A DNA stretch of 41,777 nucleotides from positions 1 to 41,777 of the forward strand of contig CAXTSL010000015.1 in NCBI GenBank assembly GCA_964246975.1, in the 5' to 3' direction. A program made the position numbers and the translations under genes. Shown here in pieces: positions 7,650-16,324 of this stretch. The DNA is from Glacieibacterium sp964246975 (GTDB lineage Bacteria; Pseudomonadota; Alphaproteobacteria; Sphingomonadales; Sphingomonadaceae). Each line of letters opens with the position of its first letter. The stretch's first letter is position 1. The notes below the pieces were generated by a model. It had not been told where the DNA came from. It worked only from the letters and a program-made list of their open reading frames with translations, and searched no databases.

Positions 7650-9725
7650 CTATTTGATGCCGCGAAGTTCGCGCAGTAGCGCGGGCGACGGATAGACCGA
7701 GGTCAGTTCCTCCTCGACCGCCGCCGCCGTCACCGCGACCGAACGATTGCTCGCGCCGTCATAGCCGAAGTTGCCGCCGAGGCTGTGGATGTTGCCGTCG
7801 AAGATCGCGCCGATCACCGAGCCGTCGCGGGCGATCGCGGGTGAGCCCGAGTTGCCGCCGATGATGTCGTTTGTCGTCGAGAAGTTGAGCGGCGTCGCGA
7901 GATCGAGCTTCGGCTTGGCCGCCAGCCACGCTGCTTCGAGGTTGTAGGGAGCCTCGCCGGTGGCGCGGTCGAACAATCCGGCGAGCCTCGTCGTCGGCGG
8001 CACCGCGACGCCCTTTTCGGTCCAGCCCGCGACGGTCCCGTACGACAGGCGCAGCGTAAAGGTCGCGTCGGGGTAGAGCGTGTCGCCATAGACCGCGAAG
8101 CGCGCGCGGGCGAGGCGCGACTGCGCCGCGAGGATCGGCGCCTCGACGCGGTTGCGGTATAGGTCGAGGACGGCGCGCGCGTTCCCGTCGTTGGCGAGGA
8201 CGAAGCGGATCAGCGGGTCCTCCGACGCGCGCACCGCCGCAAGGCCGCCGTCGTAGAGCGCCGTTCGCACCGCGGGGTCGGCGAGCTTGCTGCCCGCCAC
8301 GAGGGTCTTGGCAAGGGTCTCGGGGGAGGTCGCGCCGAGCAGCGTCCGCACCGCCGGATCGTCGACGGTCAGATATTCGCGCGTCTTCGACAGCCAGAAG
8401 CCGAGTTCGACCTCCTCGAGCCACGGATAGACCGGGCGCGCGTCGGTGACCTGCTTGCGGACCAGCGGTAAGGAGGACTCGGTGAACTCGGGGAGGCGTT
8501 CGGCATCGGGCTTGGCGCGCTCCTGTGCGGCGCGAACCAGCGCCACGGCATACTGATAGAGTTCCGATCCCCCGCCACTGCGGCCTTCGAGGAAATAGAA
8601 GCGAAAATAATTGTCGCGATAGACCTGCGTCGCGGCATCGACCTCGGCCCAGGGATCGCCGATGCCGGCCTTCAGCTTCGGGTCGGCAGCGACGCGCGCG
8701 CGCAGGTCGCGCTCGGCGGCGGCAAGCTTGGCGGCGAACGGCGCATCGAGCAGCGCACGGTGGCGACCGAGCAGGGCCTTGAAGCTGTTCTCGACACCGA
8801 ACAGCGCGTCCGCGCCGGTGCGCGTGCGCTCGGCATCGCCCGCCATCGCACCGATCAGCCGCCCGCGCTCCTCCGACAGCAGCAGCAGGGTCGTCGGCAG
8901 CGACAGGTCGCGCCGCGCCGCCATCTGGCTCTGGGTGAACAGCCGCTGCGTGCCGCCGGGATTGCCCGCGACGAAGATCAGCTCGCCAGGCACGGGCGCG
9001 CGCGGGTTCCACTTGAGGTGATCGGGCGTCGCGACGGGCTTGCCGCTGTCGTAGATACGCAGGAACGCCGCATCGACATCGTAGCGCGGGAAGTTGAAAT
9101 TATCGGTGTCGCCGCCGAACTGCGCCGCCTGATAATCGGGCGCGAAGACCAGCCGGACGTCGCTGTACTTGCGGTAGGTGTAGAGCTTATACTGGCCGCC
9201 GCCGAACAGCGTCACGACCTGCGCGCGCGTCGTCGCCTTGTCGGGCGCGGCGGCATTCTCGATGCCCGCGATCGCCGCGTCGCGCGCCTTGGTCAGCGCC
9301 GCGCCGGTGGCGGTGCCGATCGCGCCCTGGACGCGCGCGGTCACGTCGGCGATGCTCGTGACGATTTCGGCCTGCTGGCCGGGGCAGAGCTTTTCGTCGC
9401 TGCGCCCCGTCGTGACGAGGCCGAGCTTGACGAAATCGTGGCCGGGCGTCGACAGCGACTGGACGCAGTCGATGACGCAATGGTGGTTGGTCAGCACGAG
9501 GCCCTCGCCCGACACCACCGATCCCGAACAGCCGCCGGTCAGCCGCACCGCCGCGCCGCGCACGCGGTCGAGCCACGCCTGATCGGGAGCGAAGCCGTGG
9601 ACCTTGCGCATCGCGGCGGACGGGAAGGCGTCGAAGGTCCACATCCCCTCGTCGGCGAGCGCGGGGGCGGCGGCGAACGACATGATCGCGGCGGCGGCGA
9701 GATAGCTCAGGCGTTTCGTCGGCAT
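7650..9725 (-). CDS. S46 family serine dipeptidyl-peptidase (DPP7-like)
   Basis: 691 residues, the usual length for the family. A signal peptide (MPTKRLSYLAAAAIMSFAAAPALA) sends it to the periplasm, where it removes dipeptides from peptide N-termini. The chymotrypsin-like triad is visible: VLTNHHC with the catalytic His near residue 81-82, and IIGGNSGSP with Ser near 626. Eighteen residues after that Ser the protein reads FDGN. In characterised S46 enzymes a Gly at this place goes with hydrophobic P1 preference (DPP7) and an Arg with acidic P1 preference (DPP11), so a DPP7-like specificity is inferred. The ATG at 9725 has GGGAG six bases upstream. It is divergent from leuC. Confidence 0.93.
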   Translation of the reverse strand: MPTKRLSYLAAAAIMSFAAAPALADEGMWTFDAFPSAAMRKVHGFAPDQAWLDRVRGAAVRLTGGCSGSVVSGEGLVLTNHHCVIDCVQSLSTPGHDFVKLGLVTTGRSDEKLCPGQQAEIVTSIADVTARVQGAIGTATGAALTKARDAAIAGIENAAAPDKATTRAQVVTLFGGGQYKLYTYRKYSDVRLVFAPDYQAAQFGGDTDNFNFPRYDVDAAFLRIYDSGKPVATPDHLKWNPRAPVPGELIFVAGNPGGTQRLFTQSQMAARRDLSLPTTLLLLSEERGRLIGAMAGDAERTRTGADALFGVENSFKALLGRHRALLDAPFAAKLAAAERDLRARVAADPKLKAGIGDPWAEVDAATQVYRDNYFRFYFLEGRSGGGSELYQYAVALVRAAQERAKPDAERLPEFTESSLPLVRKQVTDARPVYPWLEEVELGFWLSKTREYLTVDDPAVRTLLGATSPETLAKTLVAGSKLADPAVRTALYDGGLAAVRASEDPLIRFVLANDGNARAVLDLYRNRVEAPILAAQSRLARARFAVYGDTLYPDATFTLRLSYGTVAGWTEKGVAVPPTTRLAGLFDRATGEAPYNLEAAWLAAKPKLDLATPLNFSTTNDIIGGNSGSPAIARDGSVIGAIFDGNIHSLGGNFGYDGASNRSVAVTAAAVEEELTSVYPSPALLRELRGIK

Positions 9726-9818
9726 TTCTCGACTCCCAATGACGCGTGCACTGGATGCGGAACGAATCGACCGCACGCAAGCTTGCCGTTGCCCCGGCCC
9801 GGGCCTAATCCCCCCCGC

Positions 9819-11231
9819 ATGACGACACCGCGCACGCTTTACGCCACAATCTGGGACGACCATGTCGTGCGCGCGGGCGACGACGGCACCGATCTGGTGT
9901 GGATCGACCGCCACCTGATCCACGAAGTCACGACCCCGCAGGCATTCGAGGGGCTGCGGCGGGCGGGACGCGGCGTCCACCGGCCCGACCTGACGCTCGG
10001 CGTGCCCGATCACAACGTCCCGACGAGCGCGCGCGACCTGCCCAACCCCGACCCCGCCAGCGCGCTGCAACTCGCGACGCTGATTGAGAATTGCGCCGCA
10101 TTCGGCGTCGAGCTGATCGGCATCGACGACGCGCGCCAGGGCATCGTCCACGTCATCGGCCCCGAGCAGGGGTTCACCTTGCCCGGGCTGACCATCGTCT
10201 GCGGCGACAGCCATACCGCGACGCATGGCGCGTTCGGCGCGCTGGCGTTCGGCATCGGCACCAGCGAGGTCGAGCATGTCTTTGCGACGCAGACGCTGCA
10301 TCTGGCGCGGGCGAAGTCGATGCGCGTCACGGTGACGGGCACGCTGGGTTTCTCGATCAGCGCCAAGGATGTCGCGCTTGCCATCGTCGGGGCGTTGGGC
10401 ACCGGCGGTGGCACGGGCCATGTCATCGAGTACGCCGGGCCGGTGATCGAGGCGCTGTCGATGGAGGGCCGCATGACGGTCTGCAACATGGCGATCGAGG
10501 CGGGTGCGCGCGCCGGTCTCGTCGCTCCCGACGAAAAGACATTTGCGTATCTGAAGGGCCGCCCGCGCGCGCCGGTCGGGGCCGATTGGAATGCGGCGCT
10601 CGACTTTTGGCGGACGCTGCCGAGCGACGCAGGCGCGGTGTTCGACCGTGAGATCGCCATCGACGGCGACACGATCGCGCCGCTCGTGACGTGGGGCACC
10701 AGCCCCGAGGACGTCGTCGCGATCACCGGCACCGTCCCCGACCCGGCGTCGTTCGCAGACCCCGGCAAGCAGGCGGCGGCCGCCAAGAGCCTCGCCTACA
10801 TGGGCCTGGCCCCCGGCATGCGCCTGCGCGATATCACCGTCGAGAACATCTTCATCGGCAGCTGCACCAACAGCCGCATCGAGGACCTGCGTGCCGCCGC
10901 TGCCGTGGCGCGCGGTCGCCATGTCGCGCCGGGCATCCGCCAGGCGCTAATCGTGCCGGGGTCGGGACTGGTCAAGGCGCAGGCCGAGGCCGAGGGACTC
11001 GACCGCATTTTCATCGACGCCGGCTTCGACTGGCGCGAGCCGGGGTGCTCGATGTGCCTCGGCATGAACCCCGACAAGGTGCCGCCGGGCGAACGCTGCG
11101 CCTCGACGAGCAACCGCAACTTCGTCGGCCGGCAGGGACCGGGCGCGCGGACGCATCTGCTCAGCCCTGCGATGGCGGCGGCGGCGGCGGTGACGGGGCG
11201 GCTGTGCGATGTACGCGACTTGATGGGTTAG
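9819..11231 (+). CDS. leuC: 3-isopropylmalate dehydratase large subunit
   Basis: 470 residues. With LeuD it isomerises 2-isopropylmalate to 3-isopropylmalate in leucine synthesis, using a [4Fe-4S] cluster. The cluster cysteines are Cys349 (FIGSCTNSR) and Cys410/Cys413 (EPGCSMCLG), within two residues of the usual LeuC positions. The substrate-binding VCGDSHTATHGAFGALAFG is also intact. The start MTTPRTLYATIWDDHVV matches the LeuC N-terminus. No clear ribosome site precedes it (the leader is C-rich), so it may be translated from a short or leaderless mRNA. leuD does not follow; a toxin-antitoxin module and a minus-strand gene come next. Confidence 0.96.
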   Translation: MTTPRTLYATIWDDHVVRAGDDGTDLVWIDRHLIHEVTTPQAFEGLRRAGRGVHRPDLTLGVPDHNVPTSARDLPNPDPASALQLATLIENCAAFGVELIGIDDARQGIVHVIGPEQGFTLPGLTIVCGDSHTATHGAFGALAFGIGTSEVEHVFATQTLHLARAKSMRVTVTGTLGFSISAKDVALAIVGALGTGGGTGHVIEYAGPVIEALSMEGRMTVCNMAIEAGARAGLVAPDEKTFAYLKGRPRAPVGADWNAALDFWRTLPSDAGAVFDREIAIDGDTIAPLVTWGTSPEDVVAITGTVPDPASFADPGKQAAAAKSLAYMGLAPGMRLRDITVENIFIGSCTNSRIEDLRAAAAVARGRHVAPGIRQALIVPGSGLVKAQAEAEGLDRIFIDAGFDWREPGCSMCLGMNPDKVPPGERCASTSNRNFVGRQGPGARTHLLSPAMAAAAAVTGRLCDVRDLMG

Positions 11232-11235
11232 GGTA

Positions 11236-11266
11236 TTGACCAAGACTTAGGATCTGAATAGGTCAA
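11236..11266. promoter_or_regulatory. Inverted repeat upstream of the toxin-antitoxin module (candidate autoregulatory operator)
   Basis: TTGACC (11236-11241) and GGTCAA (11261-11266) are perfect reverse complements separated by 19 bases. They end four bases before the antitoxin ATG. The left half would also serve as a -35 box. Phd-type antitoxins repress their own promoter through palindromes in this position, so an operator is likely, though not proven. The leader is visibly richer in A/T than its surroundings. Confidence 0.4.
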
Positions 11267-11270
11267 AAAT

Positions 11271-11534
11271 ATGGACGCACGTATTGGCAGTTTTGCTGCC
11301 GCCGACGCGAAGGCGCGGTTTTCGGAGCTTCTCGACCGTGCCGAACGGGGTGAGGAAGTAACGATCAGCCGCCACGGCAGGGCCGTCGCGCGCCTCGTGC
11401 CGATTGCGGTCGTCGATCCGGTCGCCTTGCGGCGAGAACGCCGCTTGGCGTGGCTTGCCTATCGCCGTGCGAATGCGATTACGCTCGGGCCGGACACCAG
11501 CATCCGTGAGCTGATCGACGAAGGCCGCCGTTGA
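11271..11534 (+). CDS. Type II antitoxin, Phd/YefM family
   Basis: 87 residues. MDARIGSFAAADAKARFSEL...AERGEEVTISRHGRAVARLVP is the Phd/YefM pattern: an N-terminal DNA-binding fold in which a lone helix (AKARFSELLDRAERGEEV) precedes ITISRHGRPVARLVP. The C-terminal part (RRERRLAWLAYRRANAI..., IRELIDEGRR) should wrap the toxin. The family is expected to neutralise a toxin and repress the operon, here probably through the inverted repeat at 11236-11266. It begins 39 bases after leuC. The stop TGA overlaps the TTG start of the PIN toxin (TTGA). Confidence 0.9.
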   Translation: MDARIGSFAAADAKARFSELLDRAERGEEVTISRHGRAVARLVPIAVVDPVALRRERRLAWLAYRRANAITLGPDTSIRELIDEGRR

Positions 11535-11962
11535 GCGGCTCGGTGGCGCGTGACGCCTTCGTGCTGGATGCATCGATGACGCTGGCTTGGCTGTTCGAGG
11601 ACGAGCCAACGCCCGCCACTGCGGACGTACTTGCAAAAACCGATGGGGCGTCGGTGCATGTACCGATCCATTGGTTTGTTGAGGTCGGCAATGCGGTCGC
11701 CAAAGGCGAACGCCGGCGGCGCGCCACCCCGGAGCAGTCTGGCGAGTTTCTGAGATGGCTTATGAGTCTCGACTTGGTCGTCGATTCGGCAGGCGTGGCG
11801 GCGGCCTTCGCCCAGCTCCTGCCGCTGGCGCGCACCCATGACCTTTCGGTTTACGACGCCGGCTATCTCGAGCTGGCGATACGTCTCGGCGTCCCTTTGG
11901 CGACGTGTGATCGCCCGCTCGCCGCTGCCGCGCGCCGCATCGGCGTGCCGGTCACTGCCTGA
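11531..11962 (+). CDS. VapC-like PIN-domain toxin
   Basis: 143 residues from a TTG start, or 139 from the next GTG at 11543. The PIN-fold acidic residues are visible: VLDASMTLAWLFEDE near the N-terminus, HWFVEVGNAV in the middle, and SVYDAGYLELAIRLG with LATCDRPLAAAAR at the C-terminus. This suits a Mg-dependent ribonuclease of the VapC type, and the gene is paired with the Phd/YefM antitoxin. The TTG overlaps the antitoxin stop by four bases (TTGA), which suggests coupling that keeps toxin output below antitoxin. The combination Phd-type antitoxin plus PIN toxin is common in alphaproteobacteria. Confidence 0.88.
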   Translation: MSGSVARDAFVLDASMTLAWLFEDEPTPATADVLAKTDGASVHVPIHWFVEVGNAVAKGERRRRATPEQSGEFLRWLMSLDLVVDSAGVAAAFAQLLPLARTHDLSVYDAGYLELAIRLGVPLATCDRPLAAAARRIGVPVTA

Positions 11963-11983
11963 ACGCTGAGACCTCGGTGCCGA

Positions 11984-13057
11984 TCAGCCCATCGCCCGCA
12001 ATGCCTGCGCCCAGGCATGGTCGGCGAGGATTTCGACCCCCTCCGCCGTCTTCTTCGCATGCGCGCTCGCGGCGGTGCCGCGCACGACGCGGCCGCGGAT
12101 GCCGTGGATGATCGCCGCCAGCCGGAACATGTTGTACGCGACGTAGAAATCCATGTGCGCGATGCCGCCGGTCCGCGCGGTGCGCGCGCAATAGGCGGCG
12201 ATATACGCGGCCTCGGTCGGGATGTTGAGCGCCGCTAGGTCGACCCCCATCAGCCCGGGCGTGCCGACCGGTGGCATGCGGTACATCATCAGGTGATAGC
12301 TGAAATCCGCCAGCGGGTGCCCGAGCGTCGACAACTCCCAGTCGAGCACCGCGAGCACGCGCGGCTCGGTCGGATGGAAGACCATGTTGTCGCAGCGATA
12401 GTCGCCGTGGACGACGCTCGCGCGGTCGTCGTCGACGGGGATGTTGGCGGGCAGCCACTCGACCAGCCGGTCCATCGCGGGCACGCGACCGGCGTCGGCG
12501 TCGTCGAGATACTGCTGCGACCAGCGCCCGATCTGGCGCGCGAAATAATCGCCGGGCTTGCCGAAATCGCCAAGTCCGATCGCGGCGGGGTCGAAGTTGT
12601 GGAGCTGCGCGATCGTCGCGTTCATCGCGTCGAAATAGGCCGGGCGGTCGTCGCGCGACACATCGGGGAAGCCGTTGTCCCAGACGATCCGCCCCTCGAC
12701 GCAGTCCATGACGTAGAACCACGTGCCGATCACCGCATCGTCGGTGCACAGTCCGAAGGTGCGCGGGGCAGGAAAACCGGCGGCGTGGAGCGCGGTGATG
12801 ACCTTGTATTCGCGGTCGACGGCATGCGCCGACTTGAGCAACAGTCCCGGCGGCTTGCGGCGGAGCACATAATTCCGCGTCGGGGTCAGCAGCTGGTACG
12901 TCGGGTTCGACTGGCCGCCGTTGAACTGGCGCACCTTCAGCGGCCCGGCATAGCCCTCGACATGCGCGCGGCACCACGCGTCGAGCGCGCCCTCGTCGAA
13001 GCCGAGTCCCTCGCGAACCGCCCCCGCGCCCGACATTTCCTGCTGCCGTGTCGCCAC
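11984..13057 (-). CDS. Phosphotransferase family protein (APH fold, ACAD10/11-like)
   Basis: About 357 residues of the aminoglycoside-phosphotransferase/choline-kinase fold. It has the nucleotide-binding N-lobe (FNGGQSNPTYQLLT, YVLRRKPPG), the catalytic loop VVHGDYRCDN and the metal-binding VLDWELSTLGHPLADFSYH. Close relatives are the kinase domains fused to or found beside acyl-CoA dehydrogenases (ACAD10/11), which phosphorylate 4-hydroxy-acyl-CoAs. Antibiotic resistance is therefore not implied. The GTG start at 13057 has GGGGAGG four bases upstream; a frame extending to 13153 would overlap purD. It lies 10 bp after purD on the same strand, so the two are probably cotranscribed. Confidence 0.88.
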   Translation of the reverse strand: MATRQQEMSGAGAVREGLGFDEGALDAWCRAHVEGYAGPLKVRQFNGGQSNPTYQLLTPTRNYVLRRKPPGLLLKSAHAVDREYKVITALHAAGFPAPRTFGLCTDDAVIGTWFYVMDCVEGRIVWDNGFPDVSRDDRPAYFDAMNATIAQLHNFDPAAIGLGDFGKPGDYFARQIGRWSQQYLDDADAGRVPAMDRLVEWLPANIPVDDDRASVVHGDYRCDNMVFHPTEPRVLAVLDWELSTLGHPLADFSYHLMMYRMPPVGTPGLMGVDLAALNIPTEAAYIAAYCARTARTGGIAHMDFYVAYNMFRLAAIIHGIRGRVVRGTAASAHAKKTAEGVEILADHAWAQALRAMG

Positions 13058-13067
13058 TCGACCTCCC

Positions 13068-14297
13068 CTACGCGCCGATATCGGAACGGTTGAATCCTTG
13101 CCGCCAGTCGATCGCCGCGACGCCAGCATAGGCGCGCGCGCGGGCTGCGCCAATGTCGGTTCCCACTGCCGTCACCGCGAGGACGCGCCCGCCGTCGGCG
13201 ACGAGCGCCCCATCGTCGCGCCGCGCGGTCCCGGCGTGGAAGACGCGCGCGCCCGTCGCTTCGGCGGCCTCGACACCCGCGATGACGCTGCCCTTGTCGG
13301 GCCTGCCCGGATAGCCCGCCGCCGCCATCACCACCGCCACCGCCGCGTCGTCGCGCCACACGGAGCGCACATCGACAAGCGTGCCGTCGCAGGTCGCGAG
13401 CAGCAGGTCGAGTAGGTCGCTGTCCAGCCGCGCCATCAGCACCTGGCACTCGGGATCGCCGAAGCGCACGTTGTATTCGATCAATTGCGGGCCCGTCGGC
13501 GTCAACATCAAGCCGGCGTAGAGCACGCCCTGAAACGGCGTTCCCGCCGCCGCCATCGCGGCGATCGTCGGCGCCACGATCTCGCGCATCGCCCGTGCCT
13601 GCAATTCGGGGGTCACCGCCGGGGCGGGCGATACCGCGCCCATGCCGCCGGTGTTCGGGCCCGTATCGCCGTCGCCGACCCGCTTATAGTCCTGCGCGCT
13701 GGCGAGCGGCAGCGCGGTGGTGCCGTCGGACAGCACGAACAGGCTCGCCTCGGGGCCGGTCAGGAACGCCTCGATCACCACCGGCCCGCCCATCGCGTCG
13801 AGTGCCACCGTTGCCCCGGCGTGGTCGTGCGCGATGACGACGCCCTTGCCCGCCGCGAGGCCGTCGGCCTTGATGACCACCGGCAGCGGGTGTGCGGCGA
13901 CGTAGGCGCGCGCCGCATCGGCGTCGGCGAAGCGTGCGAAGGCGGCGGTCGGGATGCCCGCGCGCGCGCACAGGTCCTTGGTAAACCCCTTCGACCCCTC
14001 AAGCCGCGCCGCCGCCGCGCTCGGCCCGAACACCCGCACGCCGCCGCCGCGCAATGCATCGGCGAGGCCGTCGACGAGCGGCTGCTCGGGACCGACGACG
14101 ACGAGGCCGATTTCATGGTTGGCGCAAAAGGCCAGCACGGCCGCGTGATCGGCGGCGTCGAGCGTCACGCACGCGGCCACCGCCGCGATCCCCGGATTGC
14201 CCGGCGCGGCATACAGCCGCCCGACGCGCGGCGACTGGCGCAGCTTCCAGCACAGCGCATGCTCGCGCCCGCCGCCGCCGATGACGAGGAGGTTCAT
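13068..14297 (-). CDS. purD: Phosphoribosylamine--glycine ligase (GAR synthetase)
   Basis: 409 residues. ATP-grasp enzyme that joins phosphoribosylamine and glycine in purine synthesis. The signatures are VIGGGGREHAL at the start, GSKGFTKDLCARAGIPT, VIKADGLAAGKGV (ATP lid), IEAFLTGPEASLF, NTGGMGAVSP and IEYNVRFGDPE (metal binding). It is a single-domain protein, not fused to PurM or PurN. The start at 14297 is fixed by the alignment of MNLLVIGGGG; the ribosome site is weak. The phosphotransferase gene follows after 10 bp. Confidence 0.96.
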   Translation of the reverse strand: MNLLVIGGGGREHALCWKLRQSPRVGRLYAAPGNPGIAAVAACVTLDAADHAAVLAFCANHEIGLVVVGPEQPLVDGLADALRGGGVRVFGPSAAAARLEGSKGFTKDLCARAGIPTAAFARFADADAARAYVAAHPLPVVIKADGLAAGKGVVIAHDHAGATVALDAMGGPVVIEAFLTGPEASLFVLSDGTTALPLASAQDYKRVGDGDTGPNTGGMGAVSPAPAVTPELQARAMREIVAPTIAAMAAAGTPFQGVLYAGLMLTPTGPQLIEYNVRFGDPECQVLMARLDSDLLDLLLATCDGTLVDVRSVWRDDAAVAVVMAAAGYPGRPDKGSVIAGVEAAEATGARVFHAGTARRDDGALVADGGRVLAVTAVGTDIGAARARAYAGVAAIDWRQGFNRSDIGA

Positions 14298-14386
14298 GGC
14301 GCGTGCTGTAAGCCAGACCGGTGGCGCAAAGGAACCCTTCGCGCGCGCGGCGGTTCGCGCCGAGACCACGATCAAAGGCTCCCGCC

Positions 14387-14899
14387 ATGCTTGCCCGCGT
14401 CGAAAAAATCTCGATCACCCGCCACCCCGGCCCCGACCCGCTGCGCGGTGCCGTCGCGGGGCTCACCGCCGGGCTGGTCGCGTCGGCGGTCATGTCGGCA
14501 TTCCAGTCCGGCGTCGCCAAGGCGTTTCCCGAGGTGTCGGCGGGCGGCGAGCCCGCGACCGAGAAAGCCGCCGACAAGGTGACCCAAGCGGCGACCGGCG
14601 CACCGTTGCCCGGCGACCGCAAGGCGGCGGGCGGCGAACTCGTGCACTATGCCTTCGGGGCCCTGCTCGGCGTGGGCTACGGCATTGCGGGGGAGGACGG
14701 CGATGCATTGACGGCGGGGGGCGGCACCGCGTTCGGCGCGGGCGCGGCGCTGCTGTTCGACGACCTGATCGTCCCCGCGCTCGGCCTGTCGCCGCCCGCA
14801 GGCGAGACCAGGCCCGCGACGCATGCCTACGCGCTCGCCTCGCATCTGGTCTTCGGCCTTGTCCTCGAAGCGACGCGCCGGGTGATCCGGGGCCGATAG
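14387..14899 (+). CDS. YagU/DUF1440-like inner membrane protein
   Basis: 170 residues. It has glycine- and alanine-rich membrane segments: LRGAVAGLTAGLVASAVMSAF near residues 18-38, HYAFGALLGVGYGIAG about 85-100, GTAFGAGAALLFDDLIVPALGL about 110-132, and ALASHLVFGLVLEATRR near the C-terminus. The layout, with a polar linker after the first helix (EPATEKAADKVTQAA), resembles the DUF1440/YagU family, whose role is unclear (acid resistance is reported for YagU). It is divergent from purD. The ATG is preceded by AAGG. The family assignment is moderate; that it is a membrane protein is clear. Confidence 0.72.
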   Translation: MLARVEKISITRHPGPDPLRGAVAGLTAGLVASAVMSAFQSGVAKAFPEVSAGGEPATEKAADKVTQAATGAPLPGDRKAAGGELVHYAFGALLGVGYGIAGEDGDALTAGGGTAFGAGAALLFDDLIVPALGLSPPAGETRPATHAYALASHLVFGLVLEATRRVIRGR

Positions 14900-15028
14900 C
14901 CGCCACGATCGACGCGCATTTTGCAGGCGGTGGCGGGGCGTCCCGTCGCCGCACGGAGCCGTTAAGGTTGCGTGTCCCGACCGACCCGGCTATCCGCGCC
15001 CGCGAAACTCATCCATCGGAGACACGCC

Positions 15029-15991
15029 ATGGCCCGCAACAAGATCGCCCTTATCGGTGCGGGCAATATCGGCGGCACGCTGGCGCATCTCGCGGCGGCG
15101 AAGGAGCTGGGCGACGTCGTGCTGTTCGACGTCGTCGAGGGCGTACCGCAGGGCAAGGCGCTCGACCTCGCGCAGTGCGGCCCGGTCGAAGGCTTCGATG
15201 CCGCCCTCAAGGGCACCAACGACTATGCCGATATTGCCGGGGCCGACGTTATCATCGTCACCGCAGGCGTCGCGCGCAAACCCGGCATGAGCCGCGACGA
15301 CCTGCTCGGCATCAACCTGAAAGTCATGAAGGCGGTCGGCAAGGGCATCGCCGCCAATGCGCCGGACGCCTTCGTCATCTGCATCACCAACCCGCTCGAC
15401 GCGATGGTCTGGGCGCTGCGTGAGTTCTCCGGGCTGCCGCATCGCATGGTGGTCGGGATGGCGGGCGTGCTCGACAGCAGCCGTTTCCGCCACTTCCTCG
15501 CCGACGAGTTCAAGGTCTCGGTGCAGGACGTGACGGCCTTCGTCCTCGGCGGCCATGGCGATACGATGGTCCCCGTCGTCGAATATTCGACCGTTGCGGG
15601 CATCCCCATCCCCGACCTGATCGCGATGGGCTGGAGCACCAGGGAGCGCATCGACGCGATCGTCGCGCGGACGCGCGCGGGCGGCGGCGAGATCGTCGCT
15701 TTGCTCAAGACCGGCAGTGCTTATTACGCCCCCGCCACCAGCGGCATCGCGATGGCCGAAGCCTTTCTCAAGGACCAGAAACGCGTCATCCCGTGCGCGG
15801 TCAACCTGACCGGCCAGTACGGTGTCCACGACCTCTACGTCGGCGTGCCTTGCGTCATCGGTGCCGGCGGCGTCGAGAAGGTGGTCGAGATCGCCCTCAA
15901 CGACGAGGCGAAGGCGAATTTCGCGGTGTCGGTCGCGGCCGTCCGCGAACTGCTGGCCGCGTGCCGGGCGATCGACGGTTCGCTGGCTTAG
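15029..15991 (+). CDS. mdh: Malate dehydrogenase
   Basis: 320 residues, the length of the alphaproteobacterial LDH-like malate dehydrogenase. It oxidises malate to oxaloacetate with NAD in the TCA cycle. The NAD-binding GAGNIGGTLAHL starts the protein and the acidic residue for the NAD ribose follows in VVLFDVVEG. Substrate-binding residues are in GVARKPGMSRDDLL and ITNPLDAMVW. The catalytic His176 is in LGGHGDTMVPV. The ATG has GGAGA a few bases upstream. It stands alone here, not beside sucCD or sdh genes. Confidence 0.96.
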   Translation: MARNKIALIGAGNIGGTLAHLAAAKELGDVVLFDVVEGVPQGKALDLAQCGPVEGFDAALKGTNDYADIAGADVIIVTAGVARKPGMSRDDLLGINLKVMKAVGKGIAANAPDAFVICITNPLDAMVWALREFSGLPHRMVVGMAGVLDSSRFRHFLADEFKVSVQDVTAFVLGGHGDTMVPVVEYSTVAGIPIPDLIAMGWSTRERIDAIVARTRAGGGEIVALLKTGSAYYAPATSGIAMAEAFLKDQKRVIPCAVNLTGQYGVHDLYVGVPCVIGAGGVEKVVEIALNDEAKANFAVSVAAVRELLAACRAIDGSLA

Positions 15992-16026
15992 GCCCGACAG
16001 TCGAGCGCCCAGCCGGGGCTCAGCGC

Positions 16027-16308
16027 CTACCCGACGCGAACGCCTTTCCAGAAGGCGACGCGGTCCTTGATATTGGCCGCCGCCGACTTGGGCGAAGGGT
16101 AGTACCACGCCGCGTCCCTGTTCTCCGATCCGCCGGCACTGAGCGTGTAGTAGTTGGCGGTGCCCTTCCAGCCGCAGACACTCGTCGTCGCGCTGGGTTG
16201 AAGGACGCCCGGAGCGATACTGGCACGCGGGAAATAGTGATTATTCTCGACGACGACCGTGTCGTCGCTGTCGGCGATCGTGACGCCGTTCCAGACTGCC
16301 TTGACCAT
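16027..16308 (-). CDS. DUF427 domain protein
   Basis: 93 residues, the standard size of a single DUF427 domain. The family residues are MVKAVWNGVTIADSDDTVVV, ENNHYFP at 22-28, TTSVCGWKGTANYYTL around 42-57 and DAAWYYPSPKSAA further on. The Cys in VCGWKG and the ENxxYFP motif are conserved in the family. The biochemical role is unknown to me. A GAGGAG ribosome site sits a few bases before the ATG at 16308. It is 16 bp downstream of the duplicated secreted protein and probably shares its transcript. Confidence 0.9.
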   Translation of the reverse strand: MVKAVWNGVTIADSDDTVVVENNHYFPRASIAPGVLQPSATTSVCGWKGTANYYTLSAGGSENRDAAWYYPSPKSAAANIKDRVAFWKGVRVG

Positions 16309-16324
16309 GATCGCGCTCCTCAGA

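Noticed and set aside
8760..9818. An in-frame extension of leuC far upstream of its conserved start
   Set aside because: The extra residues lie antisense to the S46 peptidase and have no LeuC homology; the protein begins normally at MTTPRTLYATIW (9819).
11242..11264. Full sigma-70 promoter for the Phd/PIN module from TTGACC
   Set aside because: No acceptable -10 at 16-18 bases (TAGGTC is poor). I keep only the inverted repeat as a candidate operator.
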